Source: an uncultured Eremococcus sp. (GTDB taxonomy: Bacteria > Bacillota > Bacilli > Lactobacillales > Aerococcaceae). Taken from it: a DNA stretch of 31,075 bases. The translations under genes were made by a program, and so were the position numbers. Positions 23,764 through 30,828 of the stretch are shown here, one piece after another. Below the pieces are notes generated by a model, which saw only the letters and a program-made list of their open reading frames with translations, made no database searches and had not been told where the DNA came from. The stretch lies in NCBI GenBank assembly GCA_943914835.1, contig CALUDO010000015.1, positions 1 to 31,075 on the forward strand, in the 5' to 3' direction. Positions within the stretch are counted from its first letter, which is position 1. The number at the start of each line of letters is the position of its first letter.

Positions 23764-24786
23764 TTATTCGCTAGTTTCAGAGCCACTCTCATTAGCTTGG
23801 TCATTATTATCTTGATTGCTTTCTTGAGCTTGGTCACTGCCTGCTTCTTGACCAGACTCTTCACCAGCTCCTTCTTCGGTGCCGGCTTTACCCATTTCAA
23901 TTAAATCCTTGACTGTATCTTTAAGATCATCATCCTTGATCTCCACGCCCATTTCGTCAATTAATTGACCGACGATACCATAAGAGAATTGGGAATCGGA
24001 GAACTTAGCTTGGAGGTATTGGTCTTCTACCTGGTCGCGGACCTCATCTAAAGGTTTCTTCTCACCGTTATTAATGGTTTTAATAATATGGAAACCATAT
24101 TCACTTTTGACTGGTTCTTGAGTAAATTCACCATTTTTTTGTCCTTTAACAGCTTCTTCGAATTCAGGCACCATTTGACCACTTGTAAATGGGCTTAGAA
24201 GACCGCCGTTTTGAGCTGTGGAATCGAGAGACAATTCTTTAGCTAGGGCATCGAATTCTTCGCCGTCGTTTAAACGATTGATGACATCTTTAGCTTCATC
24301 TTCAGTCTCCACTAGAATATGTTGAGCTTCCATAGGCTGTTCATAGGAATTATCATAGTAATCTTGGATAGCTTGGTCAGACATGTCAACATGTTGTTTA
24401 ATGACATCTTGGAACATGTTTTTGATGTAGACTTGATATTTGAATTCATCAATACTACCCAATTGTTGATAGGCTAGTAGTTGGTTGAAGACGTCTTCCC
24501 CACCTGCTTCATCGATTTGTTTTTGAACCTCTTCTTCGGCCGCTTTTTTGTAATCTTCAGGTTTGTCAACATTTTGGGCTAGAACATTCTCTAAGATAAT
24601 TGAACGAAGGGTGGTTTCACCAGCTAGGTCCTTCATCTCTTTGTAGAAGTCATCCTTAGTCACTTGCTTTTCACCAATTGTAGCAATGACGTCTTCCTCT
24701 GCATGACCATGTAAGGGTAGACCGGCACCAATCAATGTTAAAGACGCTAAGGACAGGGTTGCAACTTGTAATAATTTTTTTCTCAT
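23764..24786 (-). CDS. prsA: PrsA-like foldase (parvulin peptidyl-prolyl isomerase), no lipobox
   Basis: PrsA helps secreted proteins fold at the outer face of the membrane. The parvulin domain spans about residues 153-240, from AQHILVETEDEAKDVI through GGLLSPFTSGQMVPEFEEA to SEYGFHIIKTI. The flanking N- and C-terminal helical regions match PrsA/SurA-type chaperones. The signal sequence MRKKLLQVATLSLASL ends in HGHA before Glu30, so signal peptidase I cleavage is likely. There is no cysteine at all, whereas most PrsA proteins are lipoproteins. The last 40 residues are a Glu/Gly/Ser/Asn/Gln tail. AAGGAG lies about 11 nt before the ATG. The neighbours upstream, a YtxH-like gene and hit, match the known prsA neighbourhood of Bacillus. 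Confidence 0.88.
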   Translation of the reverse strand: MRKKLLQVATLSLASLTLIGAGLPLHGHAEEDVIATIGEKQVTKDDFYKEMKDLAGETTLRSIILENVLAQNVDKPEDYKKAAEEEVQKQIDEAGGEDVFNQLLAYQQLGSIDEFKYQVYIKNMFQDVIKQHVDMSDQAIQDYYDNSYEQPMEAQHILVETEDEAKDVINRLNDGEEFDALAKELSLDSTAQNGGLLSPFTSGQMVPEFEEAVKGQKNGEFTQEPVKSEYGFHIIKTINNGEKKPLDEVRDQVEDQYLQAKFSDSQFSYGIVGQLIDEMGVEIKDDDLKDTVKDLIEMGKAGTEEGAGEESGQEAGSDQAQESNQDNNDQANESGSETSE

Positions 24787-24825
24787 TTAGTTAATTACTC
24801 CTTACTTTTTGAATGTTACTGTGCC

Positions 24826-24834
24826 ACTATAACA
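24826..24834 (-). promoter_or_regulatory. Extended -10 promoter of prsA
   Basis: On the minus strand TGTTATAGT (TGnTATAGT) lies about 40 nt before the prsA ATG. The -35 region (AAGTCA) is poor. Confidence 0.5.
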
Positions 24835-24900
24835 TATTTTAGCGAGACTGACTTAGTATTAACACTTATTACATAGATTCTTCTTACTTAAAAGTTTTTA

Positions 24901-25251
24901 TTATTTACTTTGAAAATTAGCTTCCTCTTTCTCTATGTCTTCGGTTAATTGACTGATCCTGCTTTGTACACGCTTGATGCGTGGTTGTGTTTCCTCTTCA
25001 AAGCGCTTAAGAGAAGTCTGAATTTCTTGACTAGTTTCATTAAGTGCTAGGTTACCTTCGTGAATGAGTCTTTGGATGGCGTTTGATAGGTTATCGACTT
25101 TGAAACGAACATCATTGACATCGCGTGTCCTTGCATCGATATAGCCTTTAACATCTTCGCGTGTTTCATGACCCTTCTTGGGGGCGTTCATGAGGCCAGC
25201 GATTCCTCCGAAAATGGCTCCCCATACTAGGCCTGACTTGAATCCGGACAT
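24901..25251 (-). CDS. YtxH-domain membrane-anchored coiled-coil protein
   Basis: This 116-residue protein starts with GFKSGLVWGAIFGGIAGLMNAPKKG, the glycine-rich single helix plus APKKG boundary that defines YtxH proteins. A long charged heptad-like coiled coil (about 40-112) follows. It is likely bound to the membrane by its N-terminus, with the coil in the cytoplasm. The family is loosely tied to stress and envelope functions, but no activity is known. AAAGGAGG is 8 nt before the ATG. It lies 46 bp after hit on the same strand and 114 bp before prsA, corresponding in position to yhaH of Bacillus. Co-transcription with hit is likely. Confidence 0.82.
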   Translation of the reverse strand: MSGFKSGLVWGAIFGGIAGLMNAPKKGHETREDVKGYIDARTRDVNDVRFKVDNLSNAIQRLIHEGNLALNETSQEIQTSLKRFEEETQPRIKRVQSRISQLTEDIEKEEANFQSK

Positions 25252-25297
25252 GTGTGATTCCTCCTTTACTTATGGCTATTTAAATTGTCTTGCCAAG

Positions 25298-25738
25298 TTA
25301 GTCATTTAGGGCTTGTGTATGTGCTTGAATTTTTTGGGCAAGGGCTTGGAAATCTTCTTGAGAGTATTGGTCGCCATTGTTTTTGAATATCAAACCAAAA
25401 TCATCATTGTCCCGATCATAGCGAGGAATAAGGTGGAAGTGGGAATGGAAGACACTCTGGTAGGCTGCCTCGCCATTGTTATTAAGTAGATTTAACCCCT
25501 TAGCCTCGGGGAAGGCTTGCATAATGGCCCGTCCAATCATTGGAATTCTTTTAAATACTTGACCAGCAAGATCCGCCTCATAGCCAAAGAGGTCATCTAT
25601 ATGTTTTTTAGGAATGACTAGGGTGTGCCCTGGAGTGGTTTGGGTGATGTCTAGGAAGGCATAAACATAGTCGTCTTCATATGTTTTAGCTGAAGGGATC
25701 TCTCCTTGGATAATTTTACAAAAGATGCAATCAGTCAT
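25298..25738 (-). CDS. hit: HIT family nucleotide hydrolase/transferase
   Basis: HIT proteins hydrolyse nucleotide-phosphoramidates or related substrates using a histidine triad. The 146-residue protein has an N-terminal zinc-type CIFCKI (Cys4, Cys7), the LVIPKKHIDDL strand-helix, LNLLNNNGEAAYQSVFH and the triad HSHFHLIPR (His98, His100, His102), all in the usual places and at the usual length. AAAGGAGAG precedes the ATG. In Bacillus and many lactic acid bacteria hit lies next to the ecs ABC transporter and prsA. Here the divergent ecsA is absent and a surface-protein gene takes its place. Family call is secure; the physiological substrate is unknown. Confidence 0.94.
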   Translation of the reverse strand: MTDCIFCKIIQGEIPSAKTYEDDYVYAFLDITQTTPGHTLVIPKKHIDDLFGYEADLAGQVFKRIPMIGRAIMQAFPEAKGLNLLNNNGEAAYQSVFHSHFHLIPRYDRDNDDFGLIFKNNGDQYSQEDFQALAQKIQAHTQALND

Positions 25739-25901
25739 CTATATCTCTCCTTTTCTAAATTATCTATAGGATACCATACTTAGCTCTTAGAGGTTAAATA
25801 CCTTGAATTCCCATAATCACAAAATTTTCAAAAAAGATTCAAAAAGCTTAGATAAAGCTAGGAGAAAGTCTATGTAATCTCATATAATTTGGGTAGGCTT
25901 G

Positions 25902-25910
25902 TGATATAAT
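25902..25910 (+). promoter_or_regulatory. Extended -10 promoter for the surface-protein gene
   Basis: TGATATAAT (TGnTATAAT) lies 43 nt before the ATG at 25954. A second TATAAT occurs at 25883-25888. No good -35 box is seen for either. Confidence 0.5.
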
Positions 25911-25953
25911 ATAAAAACTAAGAAATTAAATGTGCTAGGAGGACAGCTAAATT

Positions 25954-26787
25954 ATGGCGAGAGAGTGGATAATCAGCTTGCAGGAAGTTAAAAATATTCA
26001 ATGGATCATTCCTAGAATAAGCTTAAATATTTGTTTTGCAGGCCTAGTGTATTCTCTTATTTTTTTATCCATTCATAATCTAGTTCTGGCGGAAGAGTCT
26101 AGTCAACTACCTAGCAGTTCGGAAGTATCTATTTATGATTCTCAAGTCGTCAGCGATGAGTCCCTTGACGAGTCCCTTGGAGATGAAAGTGATTCAAGTG
26201 ACAGTGTGATTGATGAAGCTAGCCCGGCTGAATTGGCGGTTGACTTCTGGTCCCTTCTACCTTATGGGCAATATATTGAATATGTCTACGCCGGCGATGG
26301 GAATAGCTACCCTTCGTTTAATGTTATTATGGAGTTTTCACCCGATCGTGACGGACGCTTTCAAGTTTCTCGTTTTATTGATGAATCGGCTCAAGCTATT
26401 GTATACCAAGCAAATGAGGAAGGCTTGTTTGAATTGGCACGATTTGAGGATTATTTGACCGTGGAGGATTTACGTTATTCGGATGCTGCCAAGGATGAGG
26501 AGAAGTCCTTAATTCTCCCTGGTCATTTAGAATTAGGGGCCCATTTTCAAACGGGGTATAATCAAGAAAGCCGTGTAAAGGTAGATTCTGTGATTGATGA
26601 ATTCTATATTGGAGACCAAGTTTACTATAAGGTCCTTAAATTGGTCGAAAGCCTACCAAGTGGGGGAGAAGAGATTAGATATCTGGCACCGGATGCAGGC
26701 TTAATTGCTATACAAGAATTAGATTCTCAAGGAAATGTTCAGACGGTGCTTCAACTGGACCGCTTTGATGGCTACATTGGCTTTTAG
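25954..26787 (+). CDS. Membrane-anchored or secreted acidic surface protein, unknown function
   Basis: This 277-residue protein begins with a positively charged segment of about 22 residues, then a hydrophobic helix (about 24-46) ending VLAEESS, which could be a signal peptide cut after VLA or an uncleaved anchor. Next is a disordered Ser/Asp/Glu linker (about 47-90) and then a folded beta-rich domain (about 92-277) with PYGQYIEYVYAGDGNSYPSF and RYLAPDAGLIAIQEL. The last motif resembles the 'YLAPGVGLV' ends of several extracytoplasmic beta-sheet proteins. There is no lipobox and no LPxTG. GGAGGA lies 9 nt before the ATG. I do not recognise the family. It has its own promoter and a tRNA gene follows. 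Confidence 0.72.
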   Translation: MAREWIISLQEVKNIQWIIPRISLNICFAGLVYSLIFLSIHNLVLAEESSQLPSSSEVSIYDSQVVSDESLDESLGDESDSSDSVIDEASPAELAVDFWSLLPYGQYIEYVYAGDGNSYPSFNVIMEFSPDRDGRFQVSRFIDESAQAIVYQANEEGLFELARFEDYLTVEDLRYSDAAKDEEKSLILPGHLELGAHFQTGYNQESRVKVDSVIDEFYIGDQVYYKVLKLVESLPSGGEEIRYLAPDAGLIAIQELDSQGNVQTVLQLDRFDGYIGF

Positions 26788-26875
26788 TTTTAAATGTAAG
26801 TTTTTTATTAGGGGCTTGGAAATAATATTACAGGCTTGCTTTTCTAATCAAATTGTAGTAGAATGAGGTAGTTAG

Positions 26876-26947
26876 GCCGCCATAGTGTAATGGATATCAC
26901 GCAAGATTCCGGTTCTTGTAATGAGGGTTCGACTCCCCCTGGCGGTA
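26876..26947 (+). tRNA. trnR-CCG: tRNA-Arg (anticodon CCG)
   Basis: The cloverleaf is clear. The acceptor stem is GCCGCCA / TGGCGGT with a terminal G-T pair, and the short D arm is GTG ... CAC. The anticodon stem CAAGA / TCTTG encloses the loop TTCCGGT (anticodon CCG at 26909-26911). The T arm is GAGGG-TTCGACT-CCCCC with one A-C mismatch. It reads CGG. No CCA is encoded. A strong terminator follows. Confidence 0.92.
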
Positions 26948-26954
26948 TATAAAT

Positions 26955-27000
26955 ATGATGGGAGCCTTTAAATTGTTTGAAGGCTCCCATCATTTCTTTA
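26955..27000 (+). terminator. Intrinsic terminator of tRNA-Arg
   Basis: A 14-bp perfect stem (ATGATGGGAGCCTT and its complement) with an 11-nt loop is followed by TTCTTT. Confidence 0.88.
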
Positions 27001-27034
27001 TAAGCTATATTATTACTGCTGAGGAGGGATGAAT

Positions 27035-27598
27035 TTGCAAAGATCTAGGACTGCATTATTAGTTTATATTGCAATGCTGGCAGCTCAGGCAGTTATTATT
27101 GGACTTTTGGAGCAATCCATTCCATCTCCTTTTGTTTTTGCTCCAGGAGCCAAAATAGGCTTGGCGAATATTATCACTGTGATTGCAATTTTTACCCTTC
27201 CTTATAAGTACTCTAGTCAGGTAGTCTTGATTAGAATTTTCCTAACAGCCCTTTTGGGGGGGAACTTCTCAACCTTTATCTATTCGGCTGTGGCAGGTTG
27301 TCTCTCTTATATTATGATGTGTCTAGTTCAATTACTTGGTCCCAAGAGGGTATCCATTATTGGGGTTTCTATCCTTGGCGGTGTAGTCCACAATATGGGG
27401 CAGTTACTGGTGGCTGCCTTCTTCTCTAAATCTTGGTCAGTCTTGAACTATTTGCCTGTTCTTTCCTTTTCTGGAATTCTGGCCGGCCTGGCGGTAGGTG
27501 TTCTGGGGAACTATCTTCTAAGTCATATTTCAATTTTGCAGATGTACCATAAGGAACTTTCTTTATCAATTTCAAAACAGAATTGGTTAAATAACTAA
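27035..27598 (+). CDS. eetB: EetB-like membrane protein (Gx transporter / 'heptaprenyl diphosphate synthase component I' family)
   Basis: This 187-residue protein has about five or six helices and the family motif FVFAPGAKIGLANIITVIAIF at about 33-53, with the later GGVVHNMGQLLVA. The family carries the misleading name heptaprenyl synthase component I, but in Listeria the homologue EetB belongs to the flavin-based extracellular electron transfer locus. I prefer TTG 27035 as start: AGGAGG (27022-27027) is 7 nt away, whereas ATG 27029 is only 1 nt from it. It precedes the fused NDH-2 and polyprenyl synthase genes but has its own terminator. Its usual partner EetA (NusG domain II) is not seen here. 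The role in EET is inferred from family and neighbours. Confidence 0.85.
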   Translation: MQRSRTALLVYIAMLAAQAVIIGLLEQSIPSPFVFAPGAKIGLANIITVIAIFTLPYKYSSQVVLIRIFLTALLGGNFSTFIYSAVAGCLSYIMMCLVQLLGPKRVSIIGVSILGGVVHNMGQLLVAAFFSKSWSVLNYLPVLSFSGILAGLAVGVLGNYLLSHISILQMYHKELSLSISKQNWLNN

Positions 27599-27633
27599 AG
27601 GAACAGGTCTATTATAATAGACCTGTTCTTTTA
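27599..27633. terminator. Terminator after the eetB-like gene
   Basis: A perfect 14-bp palindromic stem (GAACAGGTCTATTA and its complement, 27601-27628) is flanked by AAAG and TTTT. It can work on both strands. Confidence 0.85.
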
Positions 27634-27649
27634 ATATATCTAAGTTTTA

Positions 27650-27694
27650 CTAAGAAATTAGTACACTTTATTAAACTTGTACTAGTTTTCTTAG
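27650..27694. repeat. Imperfect inverted repeat upstream of ndh2 (possible operator)
   Basis: CTAAGAAATTAGTAC (27650-27664) is mirrored by GTACTAGTTTTCTTAG (27679-27694) with one gap or mismatch and a 14-nt A/T spacer. It ends 15 bp before the -35 box, so it is outside the ndh2 transcript. That fits a protein-binding site better than an RNA structure. Confidence 0.55.
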
Positions 27695-27709
27695 ATTTTG
27701 CAAAATTCC

Positions 27710-27738
27710 TTGTTTTCTTGTGAAAAAACCGATATACT
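27710..27738 (+). promoter_or_regulatory. Promoter of ndh2
   Basis: TTGTTT (27710-27715) and TATACT (27733-27738) are 17 nt apart, about 37 nt before the GTG start. Confidence 0.7.
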
Positions 27739-27774
27739 TTAAATGCTAAAAATTCAAAGGGAGTTGAGAATGTA

Positions 27775-29649
27775 GTGGCTAAAAATATTGTCATTATTGG
27801 GGCAGGTTTTGCTGGTATTGCAACAGCGAGGAAGTTGGGGGAAAAGTTTAAAAAAGATGAGTCTGTTAATATTACTTTAATAGATAAGCATTCTTATTTG
27901 ACATATATGACAGAACTTCACGAAGTTGCGGGGGGACGGGTTGAGCCAAGTGCGATTAAATATGACCTACAACGTCTGCTTCATGGCCTAAAAAATATAC
28001 ATTTAGTAACAGATACAGTAACAGAAATTAATCATGACCGTCAGGAGGTCATCACTGAGCATGGAAGCTATCCATTTGATTACTTGGTTGTATCTGCTGG
28101 TGGAGAAGCGAATGACTTTGGTGTATCTGGAGTTAAAGAAAACAGCTTTACCTTATGGTCAGTCGAAGCGGCAGAGCGAGTTCGTGAACATATAATCGAC
28201 TGTGTCTATGCTGCTGCACGTGAACATGATGAAGCAAAACGACGTGCCTTACTTTCTTTTGTTGTATGTGGGGCAGGATTTACTGGTGTTGAAATGATTG
28301 GCGAATTGACTGAATGGTTGCCAGAATTAGCCAAAGAACATAAATTAAACTTGGATGAAGTGTCTTATCACTTAGTGGAAGCTGCGCCAAATATCTTAAA
28401 TACAGTGACAGATATTGAACGTGAGCGGGCCAAGGCTTATATGACCAAGCAAGGAATTGAGATTTCCTTGTCTGATGGAATTGTGAATGTTGAAAAAGAC
28501 CATATTGAGTTAAAATCTGGCAAAGTCATTCCTTCCTTTGCAACTATTTGGACCGCTGGAGTTAAGGCTAATTCTGAGGCCTCTAGCTGGGGATTTGAAT
28601 ATGGTCGTGCGGGTCGAATTCTAACGGATGAACATTTGAAAGCCAAAGGATATGATAACGTCTATGTAGCAGGGGATATCGCTTATTATGAAGATCCAAG
28701 TCAAGATAATAGACCAATTCCACAAATTGTCCAGGCCGCTGAACAAACGGGTGCTTTAGCTGCGGAGAATATTATCGCTCAAATTAAAGGAGAAAGCCTA
28801 GGCTCTTATCAGGGTAAATATGATGGGAACATGGTTTCTATTGGTTCAAGATACAGTGTGTCATTACTTTATGATAAGTATCATTTGCATGGGTTCTGGT
28901 CTAATTTGGTAAAACATGCAGCAAATGTGAAATATTTCCTAAGCATTTTCTCTTTCTACTACGCTTGGACTTATGTGCGTCATGAATTCTTTGAAATTAA
29001 AGGGAAGAAGAACATGTTTGGGGGTCACTTATCTGCCCATGGAAATATGCTATGGTTAGTGCCTCTACGTATTTTCTATGGATGCATGTGGCTCTTCGAA
29101 GGACTGAAAAAGAGTTTTGGTATGTTCGGGGGCGAATCTTGGTTTGGAGATACTATGGCCTTCCCATTTGAGTGGCTACAAGAGGAGGTTGTCTCAGCAG
29201 CCTCATCGGCAGAAGATACTGCAGATGCAGCCACAGAAGCTGTGAACGAAGTCTTTAGTTTGAATTATGCTTTTGGAGAAGACCCTATGTTGGTTATTAA
29301 GGATATGCCAGATTGGTTTGCCTCTATTATGAAATTTATGATGCCAAACCGTGACGTAGCTTTCTTCATGCAAAAGTTCATGTCTGTTCTTGAAGTAGCC
29401 ATTGGACTTGCCTTAATCATTGGTCTATTTACCTGGCTAGTTTCAGCTGGAACAGTGGCTATGGTGGCCATGTTCTGTCTATCTGGTATGTTCTATTGGG
29501 TAAACATGTGGTTCGTTCCCGTTGCTATTGCCCTAATGGCGGGAGCTGGAAGAACCTTTGGTTTAGACTACTATGTGATGCCATGGTTAGGCCGTTTATT
29601 GGACCGTTGGATTTGGGGGCAACCTAAGCACCTCTACCAGGAAGCATAG
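27775..29649 (+). CDS. ndh2: Type II NADH dehydrogenase with C-terminal membrane (DoxX-like) extension, EET type
   Basis: NDH-2 passes electrons from NADH through FAD to a membrane quinone without pumping protons. The N-terminal 360 residues carry the FAD loop IIGAGFAG (7-14), the NADH loop VVCGAGFTG near 164-172 and VYVAGDIAYYED. Ordinary NDH-2 is about 400 residues; this has 624. The extra part holds membrane helices (YFLSIFSFYYAW; LWLVPLRIFYGCMWLFEGL; VAIGLALIIGLFTWL; MFCLSGMFYWV) resembling DoxX, with a hydrophilic Ala/Glu-rich loop between. Listeria Ndh2 of the flavin-based EET system has the same length and layout. The GTG start follows AAAGGGAG about 11 nt upstream; an ATG-TAG pair lies just before it. 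It has its own promoter and terminator. Confidence 0.93.
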   Translation: MAKNIVIIGAGFAGIATARKLGEKFKKDESVNITLIDKHSYLTYMTELHEVAGGRVEPSAIKYDLQRLLHGLKNIHLVTDTVTEINHDRQEVITEHGSYPFDYLVVSAGGEANDFGVSGVKENSFTLWSVEAAERVREHIIDCVYAAAREHDEAKRRALLSFVVCGAGFTGVEMIGELTEWLPELAKEHKLNLDEVSYHLVEAAPNILNTVTDIERERAKAYMTKQGIEISLSDGIVNVEKDHIELKSGKVIPSFATIWTAGVKANSEASSWGFEYGRAGRILTDEHLKAKGYDNVYVAGDIAYYEDPSQDNRPIPQIVQAAEQTGALAAENIIAQIKGESLGSYQGKYDGNMVSIGSRYSVSLLYDKYHLHGFWSNLVKHAANVKYFLSIFSFYYAWTYVRHEFFEIKGKKNMFGGHLSAHGNMLWLVPLRIFYGCMWLFEGLKKSFGMFGGESWFGDTMAFPFEWLQEEVVSAASSAEDTADAATEAVNEVFSLNYAFGEDPMLVIKDMPDWFASIMKFMMPNRDVAFFMQKFMSVLEVAIGLALIIGLFTWLVSAGTVAMVAMFCLSGMFYWVNMWFVPVAIALMAGAGRTFGLDYYVMPWLGRLLDRWIWGQPKHLYQEA

Positions 29650-29680
29650 TTTAACCAATAAAACTTGCTAATATAGTTTA

Positions 29681-29720
29681 AACTCGCTATTCTATGATAA
29701 ATTAGATAGCGAGTTTTTTT
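29681..29720 (+). terminator. Intrinsic terminator of ndh2
   Basis: Stem AACTCGCTAT / ATAGCGAGTT with a 14-nt loop is followed by six further T. Some read-through is likely, because only 37 bp remain before the next start and no clear promoter is seen there. Confidence 0.85.
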
Positions 29721-29757
29721 AATAATCGTTTATATTTTAATTAAGGAGGTGGCTGGC

Positions 29758-30729
29758 ATGGTTCACCAAATTTGGCAAGATTTCCCTGAAATTGAAAGGG
29801 ATTTGTATAAAGTGAAACAGATAATGAAAAAACAGGTGACGGTCAAAGCGCCTGATATTCATGATCGGATTTACGAATATATTGATGCCCCAGGTAAGTA
29901 TATCCGATCTGGTCTTCTGCTGATGTTCACACGCTTATCTGGCCAAGCAGTCAATCAGAATAAATTAAAGATGGCGGCAAGTATCGAACTATTTCATTTA
30001 GCTACTTTACTCCACGATGATGTCATTGATGGGGCTGATCAACGTCGGGGAATCCAGACCCTCCAGGAGAGTCATTCCAATCGTATGGCCATTTATGCAG
30101 GGGACTATCTCTTAGCTTATGCTATGCGCTTGGCTGGGCAAGCACGTCCTGAAGGCCAAGTCTTTGTAAATGATATGACCATTGAGCTCATTTTAGCCGG
30201 TGAGATTCAACAATTAGGAAATGTGAAAGATAGTCAAATGACAATGAGGAAGTATTTAAGACAAATCAAAGGAAAAACTGCCCTTCTCTTTGGTTTGGCC
30301 ACTATTGGAGGGTATTATAAAGAGGGAATGTCTCGTTCGGTTCAGAAAAAGGCCTACCGGTCTGGCCTATATATTGGGATGATGTTCCAATTAGTAGATG
30401 ATTTGTTGGACCTGTTTCAAAGTTCTGACCAGATTGGTAAACCTGGCCTACAAGACATTCAAAATGGCATTTATACCGCTCCAGTCATCTACGCAATGGA
30501 GAACCAACCTGGTTTCAGACAATGGCTGGCTAATCAGAGTCATTGGAAAGATGAAGATTTGGATAATTTGATAAATAAGATTGAAGCTAGTGGTGGACGT
30601 CCCTATGTTCAGTCTTTAATTAAACGCTATGACACAAAGTTATCTGAACTTCTACAAGCACTAGATCAAGGGGATTACCAATTGAAAATTAGTCAATTGA
30701 TGGATACCATTCTTCGACGAACATATTAG
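29758..30729 (+). CDS. dmkB: Polyprenyl diphosphate synthase (DmkB/HepT-like)
   Basis: This is a trans-isoprenyl diphosphate synthase that builds the side chain for (demethyl)menaquinone. The 323-residue protein has both aspartate-rich motifs: LLHDDVID (Asp87, Asp88, Asp91) and QLVDDLLD (Asp214, Asp215, Asp218). The fifth residue before the first motif is a small alanine (Ala82), which favours a long product. GKYIRSGLLL corresponds to the GGKRxRP-type substrate loop but in an altered form. The start is ATG 29758, 8 nt after AAGGAGG; the GTG at 29749 lies inside that site. Placement after the fused ndh2 matches DmkB of the EET locus, which feeds a separate demethylmenaquinone pool. Exact chain length is unknown. 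Confidence 0.9.
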   Translation: MVHQIWQDFPEIERDLYKVKQIMKKQVTVKAPDIHDRIYEYIDAPGKYIRSGLLLMFTRLSGQAVNQNKLKMAASIELFHLATLLHDDVIDGADQRRGIQTLQESHSNRMAIYAGDYLLAYAMRLAGQARPEGQVFVNDMTIELILAGEIQQLGNVKDSQMTMRKYLRQIKGKTALLFGLATIGGYYKEGMSRSVQKKAYRSGLYIGMMFQLVDDLLDLFQSSDQIGKPGLQDIQNGIYTAPVIYAMENQPGFRQWLANQSHWKDEDLDNLINKIEASGGRPYVQSLIKRYDTKLSELLQALDQGDYQLKISQLMDTILRRTY

Positions 30730-30828
30730 AGATAGGGCTTGGAATAAGGCTTAAAACTAGACTTACACCACTAAATATAATAGAATAATGTTAATCATAA
30801 ATTTCGATTAAGGAAAGGGAGATTATTT

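Noticed and set aside
23332..23904. Overlapping plus-strand frames around the end of glmS and of prsA
   Set aside because: They are out-of-frame shadows of the small membrane gene and the antisense of the prsA tail and terminator.
27718..27735. TTGTGAA in the ndh2 promoter spacer as a Rex (NADH-sensing) site
   Set aside because: Only one half-site is present; the expected TTCACAA partner is absent (CCGATAT instead).
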